A stretch of DNA of 64,000 bases from Adiantum capillus-veneris. Lineage: Eukaryota; Streptophyta; Polypodiopsida; Polypodiales; Pteridaceae. Each line of letters begins with the position of its first letter. Within the stretch, counting starts at the first letter, position 1. The stretch spans positions 126,082,891 to 126,146,890 of the forward strand of contig CM043947.1 of assembly GCA_014529385.2 (NCBI GenBank), in the 5' to 3' direction. The notes under the pieces were generated by a model that saw only the letters and a list, made by a program, of their open reading frames with translations, was not told where the DNA came from and searched no databases. Of the stretch, positions 11,270 to 20,507 are shown in pieces. The position numbers and the translations under genes were made by a program.

Positions 11270-11460
11270 GGAAGAGGTGATGTGATGTGATCTCTATAAA
11301 AGGGTTTATAGAGCCTCCAAATATGGAGGGGGTACATGACGGGTCCGGCGGGGTTCTTGCTTGTCCCGCCGGGACCGCCGGGTTTCATGATAAACCCGCC
11401 GGGCCTGCCGGGATTATTGGTTGTCCCACCGGTTCTACGTTTTCTACCGGTTTTCGTAGG
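11270..11460 (-). promoter_or_regulatory. Minus-strand promoter block: CCGCCGGG repeats and TATA
   Basis: Plus-strand CCCGCCGGG/GCCGGG motifs fill 11340-11440. On the minus strand these are followed by CTATAAACCC (about 11303-11312). This mirrors 6330-6455 at the other end of the element, so transposase and kinase-like genes have similar inward-facing promoters. Confidence 0.55.
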
Positions 11461-11559
11461 TCATGACATTAGATATGTTATTAACATGAAAAAAATAGTG
11501 ATAATAACAACAATAATTAACATTTAACAAAATGCATCATCGCGTAATTAAAATCCCTG

Positions 11560-11782
11560 TTTATGCGCCATGGATGATGTATGAGTAATAAAAACACTTT
11601 GTTATATCTCAATAGACAACAAATTTTCTATGAATTTTGTTTTTTCTCTTAATTTTCAAGCAATAAGCCACGTGGAATCACTGATTTTCGTAAAATGGTG
11701 GTTACTCTTATATCAATTGATTGTCGTAAAATGGTGGTTACTCTTATAGCAATTGATTATCATTAAGTTTGTATGTCGTAAC
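11560..11782. other. Unassigned AT-rich spacer with a 40-bp direct repeat
   Basis: No gene is visible. CGTAAAATGGTGGTTACTCTTAT occurs twice 40 bp apart (about 11689 and 11729) with partial third copies. It separates the two element copies. It may be host flank or the remains of the left part of copy 2. Confidence 0.5.
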
Positions 11783-12258
11783 TGAAGTATAGTGTTTAAT
11801 CAGGATATGGATAATGATAATCAAAGGGCTAAGCGCGCTTTTGAGCGTCTCAGATCCATGTGTCAAGGAGGTGGAGTTAATGATACCGCTCGAATTGAAG
11901 CTCGTTGCTCCCAGTGGGCCAACCCAATGGGTACACAATGGAAAGAGGTGAACTCTAGGATTGACCGAGAAATGGTCAAATCCATATGGCCAGGCATTGC
12001 AGATGACAACATCAAGAGAGGCCGACTCAAGCTATCAGAATGCATCAATGCAGACATACAAGACAATGGAGAGAACATATATCTCGATGTTATGGGTCAT
12101 CCTATGCATCATATAGATTGTCCATTGTGGTTTGCCAAGATGTTATACATGCATTATGTCTTGGGTGAAGCAGTGGACTTCAGCTCAAGGACACCTCATA
12201 TGACGGTTGAGGACATTCGCAGTAGTGCAATCACCGTCACAAGGCAAGAGATTTGCTC
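11783..12258 (+). pseudogene. Second copy of the 3' part of the kinase-like gene
   Basis: The translation is near-identical to 8884-9297 (motifs RAKRAFERLRSMCQGGG and FAKMLYMHYVLGEAVDF). It continues past the copy-1 breakpoint with EDIRSSAITVTRQEICS before running into the reversed transposase sequence at about 12258. The kinase domain is missing. Shared residues with copy 1 and an extended tail show that the parent gene was longer than either copy. Confidence 0.65.
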
Positions 12259-12608
12259 GTGGAAATTAGCTTACCAATTAAATCTTTTAAGCGTATATCT
12301 GCTTCTTCTGCACCTAAGCCCTTGCACTTTCCTCCTTGGATTTTGGTATTGCCACCTAGAAAATGATCCCTTATTCTTGGTGCTCCTCCAGATTTCTCTT
12401 CGCCACAAAAGTTACATTTCCAATCTTCATACTTATTTAAATTTGTGGCAAAATTCCACTCGGGTCCTGGACTTTTTCCACCTGCCTTTCGCTTGCCCTG
12501 CGAAGTGGTGCCCCACGAAGCAGGACCTGGCATCGAGGTAGGAGGTCTCCTCAAGGAAGCCAGGCTTGAGACACCAACATCACCGCTCACATTCCCGGTG
12601 GAAGACAT
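12259..12608 (-). pseudogene. hAT transposase exon 1 (BED finger), copy 2
   Basis: It starts at ATG 12608 and encodes the same first 110 residues as copy 1, including C65-x2-C68, H82 and C95. It then ends at LIGKLIS and runs into the kinase-like sequence. DUF659 is deleted. Upstream repeats and promoter are the same as in copy 1. Confidence 0.75.
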
Positions 12609-12769
12609 ACTTATTGGATGCCTGCAATACCAATAAACATAGCTCAGTATGCTATCTCTTCTTTCAAGTATTATTCAAACCAAACATTAGTGTTATAATC
12701 AATATCACACACAAGCGTAGTAGTGAAGCCTGAAGGGAATAAACCTCAATCTACTCAAACATGAGCAAG

Positions 12770-13500
12770 CAAATACAACGGTGAATCAAATATGTGATCA
12801 GTCCATCCCAAAAGTAGAGATATCGACCCAAAGATTCACCTTCCTACCTCCTTTCATGAATCAGTCCTGTCCAAAAAAGAACTAATGACCCATGATTGGA
12901 GTTCTAATCGAAATAGCAAGCAAATACAGCGGTGAATCAGACATGTGATCAGTCCATCCCAAAAGTAGAGATATCGACCCAAAGATTCACCTTCCTATCT
13001 CCTTTCATGAATCAATCCATTCCAAAAAAGAACTAATGACCCATGATTGGAACTCTAATCGGAATATCAAGCAAATACAGCGATGAATCAAACATGTGAT
13101 CAGTCCATCCCAAAAGTAGAGATATCAACCCAAAGATTTACCTTTCTACCTCCTTTCATGAATCAGTACATTCCAAGAAAGAACTAATGACCCATGATTG
13201 GAGCTCTAATCGGAATAGCAAGCAAATACAGCAGTGAATCAAACATGTGATCAGTCCATCCCAAAAGTAGAGATATCGACCCAAAGATTCACCTTTTTGT
13301 CTCTTTTCAAGAATCAGTTCAGTCCAAAAAAGAACTAATGACCCATGATAGAAGTTCTAATCAATATAGCAATCAATTTAGCAAATATAACGGTGAACCA
13401 AACATGAGATCAGTCCATCCCAAATGTAGAGATACCGACCCAAAGATTCAACTTTCTACCTCCTTTCAAGAATCAAATTCAATCCAAAAAAGAACTAATG
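12770..13500 (-). repeat. 151-bp tandem repeat, five copies (copy 2)
   Basis: The marker GATATCGACCCAAAG (variants) lies at 12819, 12970, 13121, 13272 and, diverged, 13431. The spacing pattern (151, 151, 151, 159) is identical to that of copy 1, so the array was present before the two copies separated. Confidence 0.9.
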
Positions 13501-13599
13501 ATCCATGATCAGAGTTACATTAAGTTTTATTTTTTTTTAAAGACTATTCATTTTTTTACCTTTAGTTTTCTTCTAAATTTTAAAGGATGACCAAATTTA

Positions 13600-13770
13600 G
13601 AGGAAAAGGTGATGTGATGTGATGTGATGTGATCTCTATGAAAGGGTTATATAGAGCCGCCAAATATGGAGGGGGTACACAACGGGCCCGGCGAGATTCT
13701 TGCTTGTCCCGCCGGGCCTGCCGGGATTGTTGGTTGTCCCGCCGGTTCTATGTTTTGTACCGGTTTTCGT
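13600..13770 (-). promoter_or_regulatory. Minus-strand promoter block of copy 2
   Basis: CCCGCCGGGCCTGCCGGG at about 13708 and a TATA-like CTATATAACCC on the minus strand (about 13640-13650). There is also a GATGT run (13610-13632), expanded relative to copy 1. Confidence 0.5.
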
Positions 13771-13843
13771 AGGTCATGACATTAGATATGTTATTAACAT
13801 GAAAAAAAAAGTGATAATAACAAAAAGTGGTAATTAAAATCCC

Positions 13844-13999
13844 TTGGGTGATAGAAAGGTTATACCATTTTCCTCTTTTTATTGGCACACACACACCCAC
13901 ACACACACACCCGAGAAGAAGAGAGTTTTAACGTCGTAGGAAACTATCCCAAGAGACCTTTAAGATCTAGCTGACAAGGAGTTGAACTAAAGACCTGTT
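13844..13999 (-). repeat. Linker and tRNA-like SINE unit, copy c (head truncated)
   Basis: It starts with the linker that in copies a/b joins two units (GGGTGATAGAAAGGTTATACC, then a CA run and CCCGAGAAGA), followed by the body and the B-box region. The A-box half is missing and sequence runs into GA repeats. It shows that 6227-13843 sits inside a tandem of this unit. Confidence 0.55.
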
Positions 14000-14270
14000 G
14001 AATAAAGAGAAAGAGAGAGAGAATGAAAAACCAAAGAGAGAGAGAGAGAGAGAGAGAGGGGGAGAAGACAAAAGCGAGAGGTAAGGGGAGAAAACAAAGA
14101 GAGAAAGAGATTCTGTTGAAATTTAAATTAGATTAGGTTAGATTACATTTAGATTTATGTTTATGTTGAGTTTAAGATTAGGTTAGATTTAGATTTACGT
14201 TAGATTAGATTTAGGTTTATTTAGGTTGGATTAGATTAGGTTTAGGTTTATTTTGAGTTAGAGATTTATA
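14000..14270. repeat. GA microsatellite and degenerate TTTAGG-type repeats
   Basis: GA runs at 14004-14110 are followed by about 140 bp of TTAGATTAGGTTAG / TTTAGGTTTA variants. No gene is present. The second part resembles but does not match the plant telomere repeat TTTAGGG. Confidence 0.7.
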
Positions 14271-15780
14271 GTCCACATAGACTCTCCACTTGCCATTCTT
14301 CTTTGGTGCGACTACTACTGGAGAGACCCATTCTGAGTCTTCGACGGGGTAAATGAAACCTTCATGTAGCAAATTCCTCACTTCTTTTAGTGCCTCTTGT
14401 TGTATTACCCCAAGTCTTCTGATCTTTTGCACTACGGGTTTACTTCCTTCCTTGAGTCCTATGCGGTGTTGTACTACTGTGATTCCTGTGATCTTATCAT
14501 AACCATCAATGAACAATGTGGTCAAGTTACCTAGCATGGAGACATAATCCTTCCTCTCTTCACCGGTTAACTCATTGAAGAGAATCCGATGTAACACGTT
14601 TGTATCCTCTGAGGATTGCGTACTTGATGGTCCCTCTTGGTTTGTTGGTGGTGCTTCAGATTGTGTCAATATTTTTGGGTCTTTAAGGATGACCCCCATC
14701 ACTTTGATGCTACTGTCACTTTCTTCAGTTGTTGTTGTCTCTTCTCCTAAGGTGGACAAATAGTCACCGGTGGACTCATCTTCCAAAGCCTCCAAGATCA
14801 TGTTGCATTGCTTCCCAATCTTCATGTTGTCGAATATGGACTTCCCTTTAGTGTCCTTCATCTGAATCATTCCGGTACTCCAGTCTCGCTTAGCTTCCAT
14901 AGCCATGAGCCAGAGTCTTCCAAGAATGATAGGGTAGCCCTCCCCTTTGTGTGGCATGACAAAATTGTCTACCTCCACTTCTGTATTGAATGCCTTTACT
15001 TTGACTGCATTCACAATGCCTACGCATTTCACTCTTACGTTATTTGCCATTTTGGCTCGATAGGGTGCCAGCCTACTCACCTCTAGGCCTAGATGGTGCA
15101 TCATTTTTTCACTCATGACGCGTATTTGTGCGCCAACCATCTATGTAGACGTTTGAGATATGTAGCCCCTTGATGTGGGCATCCATGGTTGGTAGGATGT
15201 TGTCAAGGTCCCGCCTTGATCTTCTTGTACTTACCATCTTCGTCCATTGCCTCCTTATCCTTGGTGCAAGATGGAGTAATGGGGGCCAAGTTATCTTTGG
15301 GCCTTCCATCAACACATCCTGAACTAAGTCATATGGTTTAGCATACTCACCTAGTGAAAAATCCACGATGTCGATCTTTCGTCGAGGTTTAGATGCCTGC
15401 TTGCTAGACTCGCCTTTTCCTTTCATTTTCTCTTCTTTTTGAGAGGCTTCTTTGTGCCTGGCATGATTCACTCCCATGGCATCCACTTCTTCTACTTTTG
15501 CTTTCCCTTTGTGCTTCTCTTGAACTGGTTCTTCTACCTTTGCCTTCCCTTTAGCTTCCAAGCAAATAACAGTCACCGCTTGGTTTACAGCAGGTGGTGG
15601 GGGTAGCGGTGGAATAAGAGGTTTGGGTGGTGGTTGTTGTTCAGGTGTTCGAAGGATTTGGACCAGTGAAATCGTCCCTGGTTGCTTGGGTGGTGGTGGT
15701 CTTGCCATTGGTGGAGAGATCTGATTCTGTCTTCCTCCTCTATTGAAATATTGTCTTCTTGGATGTGGGCAGTAGTACAT
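14217..15780 (-). pseudogene. Gy2 protease and start of reverse transcriptase
   Basis: Two overlapping frames (15780-15109 and 15140-14217) are joined by a frameshift at about 15140, exactly in the protease active-site region (IDG then GAQIRVMSE). The first frame is proline- and lysine-rich linker after gag. The second has the retroviral-type protease (ILGRLWLMA flap and C-terminal motif), a Ser/Thr/Glu linker, then the reverse transcriptase start (VQHRIGLKEGSKPV, WVSPVVVAPKKNGKWRVYVDYKSL). The palm and YVDD-type motif are lost where the sequence enters TTTAGG-type repeats. The closest relative is 56983-58340, with almost the same protein. The frameshift and truncation make it inactive. Confidence 0.8.
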
Positions 15781-16562
15781 GCCATGGCCTTCTTCCCCGC
15801 AATTATAGCAGTGGTACTCTTGGTTTTGCCTTCGTTGTCATCTTTCTTGATCTGGATTTCTGACAGGTGCATGCCCTTGCTGCACTGGATGCATGGACAA
15901 ACTCTCAAGTTGGGTAGTGATGCGACTCAGCAGGTCTTGCTGCTCTTCAGATGCCTCTTGTGGTTGGGCTCTATGCACGGCTGTTGCTGTCACTGGGGTT
16001 AGTCAGGGATTGAGCTCGATTCCTCTGACTCGTTGACTCCTGCTTGCATGCGCAGCTTCTTGTCTTTAAGGCGGGCTACTTCCACTGCCAACTCATACGT
16101 TGCAGCGAACCTCCCCTTCACCTTCTCCTTAAGCGGTGACTAGAGGCCAGCAATGAAACGGTCCTTTTTCAAGAAATTAGGTGCTCCTTCACCTTCCTCC
16201 ACTGAGGCAACCCATCACTCCCACAAATCCACAAACTTGGACTCATAAGCGGCATACTCTTGCGGACCTCCCAGCTCTAATTCCGTCATCATAGCTGCCA
16301 TAAGGTTTCTAAGGTTGTACCTCCACCAAACCTCTTCACAAAGGCAGCACGTAGTACATCCCATGCATTCTTGGTAGCTTGGGGCAAAGCATTGTACCAA
16401 GACTTGGCCTCTACTTTCATTAGCAAAGGAAAAATTTGTAGCCGTGAGGCGTCGTCATCCTTGTTTGAAACCACACAAGCGATGTCGAAATCATCTAGAA
16501 AGTCGGTGGTGATGTCTTCTCCCTTCTTTCCACTGAACGTGGGGAAAAAACAATTGCCATGG
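15770..16562 (-). pseudogene. Gy2 gag with CCHC knuckle
   Basis: The gag core lies at about 16474-16215 in two frames (LLMKVEAKSWYNALPQATK, AAFVKRFGGG, then ELGGPQEYAAYESKFVDLW), the classic retrotransposon gag pattern of a tryptophan-rich helix and KRF motif. A frameshift at about 16300 and several stops after 16215 break it. The zinc knuckle CYNCGEEGHGMYYC lies at about 15773-15815. Gag would form the particle and bind RNA. It lies between the 5' ORF and the protease. Confidence 0.7.
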
Positions 16563-17074
16563 TAGTAACTCAGGAAATTACAAACTTTTTTTCTTATAAC
16601 ATTAATGACATTAGCGACTCATAGCGGCTTTTTATTGGGTTGGGTGGATAGATTAAAACCGGATAAAAATTGAAGTATTAAAGGAGTGGTGAAAATTGAA
16701 TATGGGGAGAATGATAGGGTTTGGGGAGATAAGGATTTATCCTAGCACCACAGCACCAAACAGATACACAATCTTTTGTTGGTATAAGATTTTCCTATCT
16801 ACATAAATATTCACATGCATGTGCTGCAAACATCTAAATGGGAACACTGTTGGCCCGTTTTCCATCATGCACAGAGGGTGGAGCACTTACTTATACTCTT
16901 ACCGTGCCGGTGTTGATGAGTCGGCACATCCACAAGAGGTCGTCGCCTTTCATAGGCTTCACTTTTCCTTCGTCGCTCAGCACACACGGGGTGATGGCTA
17001 GCCTTTAAGCTAGCAGCAGCTACTGGTAATATCGTAGTCACGCGTTGCATGAACTCTACTCCATTTAGCTATAA
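16563..17074 (-). other. Gy2 leader between 5' ORF and gag
   Basis: I see no coding signal here beyond short frames. It is non-coding or decayed internal sequence of Gy2. Confidence 0.4.
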
Positions 17075-17845
17075 CTAGTCTCCAACCCACTGGGTTTCAC
17101 CCGTGGTTGAGAGCTTCTTCTGGATGAGCTGTACGGGGAGAGGAGGAAGACCCTCTACCCGTCCTCCAAAACAGCGAGAGCAGTAGCCGAACCACTCCTC
17201 CTTAGGGCATGGAAACCTTCTTACCACTTCTGCTTTAGGATTGTCGAAATGGACTGGCAGTACTCGCATGCACCGTGCAAATCGATAGGCGACCTTCCGC
17301 CCCTTAGCCTTGGATGACCTTATTTTTGGCAAACTGGGTATGACCCGGCTTTCCGAACTTGAAGCACTCGCGTGGCCAGATTCTTCTTCCTTTGGGGTCA
17401 TCTGTTTCCAGACTGTTGCAGACTGGCTTAGCCCTTTCTTACCTTTGGCTCGAGCATCCCCTTTTGGCCACTTTGGAGTAGAGGTTATACATTTTCTTAC
17501 AGTTTCCTTAGGAAAGAGAGGCCTTACCATTTTCTTTCCTCCCTTGATATGGACGACCTCCTCGCGGTGAATGTCAATGTAGATGATTTCAGCCCCTTCG
17601 CTACCTTCGTTGCTGGGACTCATTGACAGTGTGCTTTGGCTGACACAATGATGGCACTTCATAGACTTCCCAGCTGATGCTCTCAATTTGCGGTTAATAC
17701 GAGCAACACGAGATGGGCAGCTTACCTCTTGAATACTGACGACACTGCAGCCTAGCAGTAGTACTTCAATGAATGCGGTCAATGCCTCTTTAGTCTCCTC
17801 CTCTTTCGTTCTCCAATTGGAGAATTCCTTCATCCATTCGTCCAT
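17075..17845 (-). CDS. Gy2 5' ORF upstream of gag (256 codons), function unknown
   Basis: The ATG at 17845 lies 54 bp after the primer-binding site. The protein is rich in Lys, Ser and Glu, with a possible metal-binding set (CHHC near residue 84, CSRC near residue 220) and the stretch ARCMRVLPVHFDNPK. No known domain was recognised. Tat-clade plant elements can carry an extra ORF, so position fits, but this one precedes gag. The frame is intact, unlike the neighbouring gag. Confidence 0.5.
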   Translation of the reverse strand: MDEWMKEFSNWRTKEEETKEALTAFIEVLLLGCSVVSIQEVSCPSRVARINRKLRASAGKSMKCHHCVSQSTLSMSPSNEGSEGAEIIYIDIHREEVVHIKGGKKMVRPLFPKETVRKCITSTPKWPKGDARAKGKKGLSQSATVWKQMTPKEEESGHASASSSESRVIPSLPKIRSSKAKGRKVAYRFARCMRVLPVHFDNPKAEVVRRFPCPKEEWFGYCSRCFGGRVEGLPPLPVQLIQKKLSTTGETQWVGD

Positions 17846-17898
17846 GATTGATGATGTGCGTTGTTTTCAGCATTGTTAACTGAAGGTTTCCGAGAAGC

Positions 17899-17918
17899 CC
17901 TCCTCAGTGGGGGCACCA
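17899..17918 (-). promoter_or_regulatory. Primer-binding site of Gy2
   Basis: TGGTGCCCCCACTGAGGAGG on the minus strand, two bases after the LTR end. It is identical to the Gy1 site over 20 bp. Confidence 0.75.
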
Positions 17919-17920
17919 AA

Positions 17921-19235
17921 TGACGAGCGCAAAGCGCAACACGGACCCCGACGGCCTCAAAAACGCCAGGAGCCGATGCACGCCACGAGCCGGCCATGGT
18001 GAAGCGAACAGGGGGCACCACCTAGCTTTGAGCATCTAGGACGCAGACAATGATGATTGGAAATATCAAGGACTCTACACACACACACACACACACAGAA
18101 CAAAGAGAGAATATGACAAGTGATGAAAACCCTCGGGGTGTGTGGGAGAACTATTTTCTTGCAATATTTATAGCAACCTTATTCCGGCGAGGTGGCAATC
18201 ATGGTGATAGAGAGATAGAGGAAGAGATAGTGACCTTACTAGTGCGTTCTCTAGAGATGACTCACAGACACGGAGACCTTGCTACATGAGTGTGTGTGTG
18301 TGTGTGTCGACCATTGGAGTCGAGATGTAGACATAACTTCTTTACATGGTGCAAGTTCCCAAAGAAAATTGCTACACTAAATCCCCTCTCTCGTGATGCA
18401 AATGTTGACAATCCCTCCCACCAAAATACTACCAAGTGCTGACCTCTGATGAAACTGCACACTCCCCCCCCCCCCCCCCGATAGTGACCTCTCAGTGCCT
18501 TTTTATAGGTGCTGGCAGCTTTAGATTAGGGTAATCTGATTAGATTTAGGGGTTCTAATTAGGGGAGACAAAGCAAGGCGGTGGGCTCTGGATGGTTGAC
18601 CCTTGCTTTGTCTTGGGAAATATTATAAAGGAAAACCTCTAGGTGGGCCTTTGTGGCCATCACCTAGAGAGAGGTGATAATTTACAACTTGGGATTTTTA
18701 CAAGATTTGGTTTAAAATTGGAAAAAATGACGACAACGTACGTTTTTATTGAAGAGGGCATCGTGGATGCGATGCCAGTGAACGGCGGCCTAGCTGGTGC
18801 GTCGGTGTAGCGCATTCGTCATTTTCGGGGTCAATCGGGACATGCCTTCGGCGTCTTTTCTGTGTTGGCGGCACCCGACTTGGCCGTCTTCTTTTCTTTG
18901 GTGACTTCGATGTCCTTCGTGTTTTTTTTAATCTTCTTTGATGGTGCTCATGGAGTGTGCGTGTATGTATATATTTATGTGAGTGTGTGTACGCTATATG
19001 TATGGGTGTATGTATGTGGGGTTAAGTGAGTGTGTGTGGGTGTGTGTAAATGGAAGTGGGTGTGTGGGAACGAGGGAAAGGGTGTAATTACATATATAAT
19101 ATATATGTTATTTATATTTATTTATTTTTTCTTTTTGCTCTAGCGATGGTCGACACAGACGCGGGGGGGGGGGGGGGGGGGGTAGGAGAGGGGGTGCGTG
19201 AGGGCGTCACAGGGGGTGGAGGGGCATGGGGTAGG

Positions 19236-19304
<69 letters not shown>

Positions 19305-19360
19305 GTGTGTGAGAGAGAGAGAGAGTGGCACCCTGTGGCGGTGCCTGCACAGGCCGACAG

Positions 19361-19409
<49 letters not shown>

Positions 19410-19481
19410 GATGGGCTCGAACTTAGAGGCCGCAAGAGAGGGAGAGTGAGATGGCAAGGGAGGGGAAAGGGAGTGTGTGAG

Positions 19482-19534
<53 letters not shown>

Positions 19535-19765
19535 ATGTACCCTGCGCGGGCTGCGGGCTTCTCGACACAAAGAGAGTGCGAGAGAGTTAGCAGCGGGCGT
19601 GTGAGGGTGTGTGTGTGTGTGCTGATTAAGATAAGAGAGAAAGCGTGCTCAGTGGCGGCACCTGCGGGCTGACGAGAGCACGAGAGAGGGAGAGTGGAGC
19701 TCGGGCCCACTGTTCGACAAAGAGCGAGAGGGGGGGGGAAATGAGGTCAATGGGAGGGGATTGGG

Positions 19766-19831
<66 letters not shown>

Positions 19832-20052
19832 AAAAAATGATTTTGTTCATGGCGGGGTCGCGCACAGAGAGAGCAAGAGAGAGAGCTAATTTAGGGAGGG
19901 GAAGATAGGGGAAGAGAGAGCGGTGGTCCGCCGGTGGGAAGAAAACAAGAGGGGAGAGATAGAGGGGAGAGTGAAGTCGAGGGGGTGTGGACCAGAGGGA
20001 AGAGGGAGGGGTGAGGTATGGCGGCCCGCTGGGCAGGGGCATGGACAAGTGA

Positions 20053-20117
<65 letters not shown>

Positions 20118-20239
20118 GAATAATGAAAGAGAGCGAGAGAACTTTATAAAAGCGTGGCGGCCCGCTAGGGAATATAGACGGTGGCAATGTTTTTTTTTTA
20201 TGCGCCCATTGGGCCAGGCGATGTAGAGGCAGGGTAAGT

Positions 20240-20296
<57 letters not shown>

Positions 20297-20507
20297 GGCG
20301 GAGCCGAGCAAGAGGGAGAGAGAGGGCTTTGTCTTCTGGCAATAATGGAGAGATGTGGCCAAATTGGTGGCGTCCTGCCAGTGGTTAAGCCTAGAGGGGT
20401 GGTGAATGTTTTTTTTTTTTTTTAATTATCGTTTTTTTCCTTGGTAATATGCTCTCCCCTTCTTGGGGTTTGGTTCTCGCAGTCGCGGTTTCAAAAACCG
20501 GCCGTCA
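17921..20507 (-). repeat. Gy2 LTR (2,587 bp), microsatellite-rich
   Basis: The ends are TGACG and CGTCA, 5-bp inverted termini, next to a primer-binding site on one side and a purine-rich AGATGGGAGGGTTAA on the other. It contains GA tracts at 19364-19406, 19482-19533, 19770-19827, 20054-20112 and 20241-20294, a GT tract at 19237-19302, a C run at about 18466 and a G run at about 19163. Long open frames within it are Ser-Leu or Arg-Glu repeats of the microsatellites and are not genes. Variable tracts may inflate its length. Confidence 0.75.

Larger units (their letters stand above)
6227..11559. mobile_element. hAT-like element copy 1 (5.3 kb, both termini)
   Basis: CAGGGATTT and AAATCCCTG form inverted termini. 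Each end has a GC-rich block of CCCGCCGGG motifs and a TATA box facing inward, then a minisatellite, then a gene. The two genes meet tail-to-tail at about 9297. Each lacks its 3' portion, so this copy is an internal-deletion derivative. Confidence 0.6.
6227..13843. mobile_element. Composite hAT-like DNA element with two deleted copies
   Basis: The left terminus begins CAGGGATTTCAAAATGACG. Inverted versions end at 11559 (TTAAAATCCCTG) and, lacking the last two bases, at 13843. The flanks, copy b and copy c of the SINE-like unit, join cleanly when the block is removed. hAT elements normally leave an 8-bp target duplication; none is visible, so a deletion or recombination at the right junction is likely. 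Inside are two arrangements of a plus-strand kinase-like gene tail-to-tail with a minus-strand BED/DUF659 transposase gene. Confidence 0.65.
11783..13843. mobile_element. hAT-like element copy 2 (left end missing)
   Basis: It begins inside the kinase-like gene (AACTGAAGTATAGTG, matching about 8874) and repeats copy 1 in the same order through BED exon, 151-bp array, promoter block and a terminus ending AAATCCC. The internal junction differs from copy 1: the kinase-like gene extends about 50 bp further and the whole DUF659 exon is absent. Confidence 0.65.

Noticed and set aside
6227-13843. Helitron interpretation of the insertion without target duplication
   Set aside because: The termini are inverted repeats (CAGGGATTT/AAATCCCTG), the insertion is not at A/T, and the element encodes BED and DUF659 hAT domains.
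14118-14270. Interstitial telomere
   Set aside because: The unit varies (TTAGATTAGG, TTTAGGTTTA) and exact TTTAGGG tandems are absent.
19050-20342. Open frames up to 238 codons, Ser-Leu or Arg-Glu-rich
   Set aside because: Repetitive products of GA/GT microsatellites in the Gy2 LTR.
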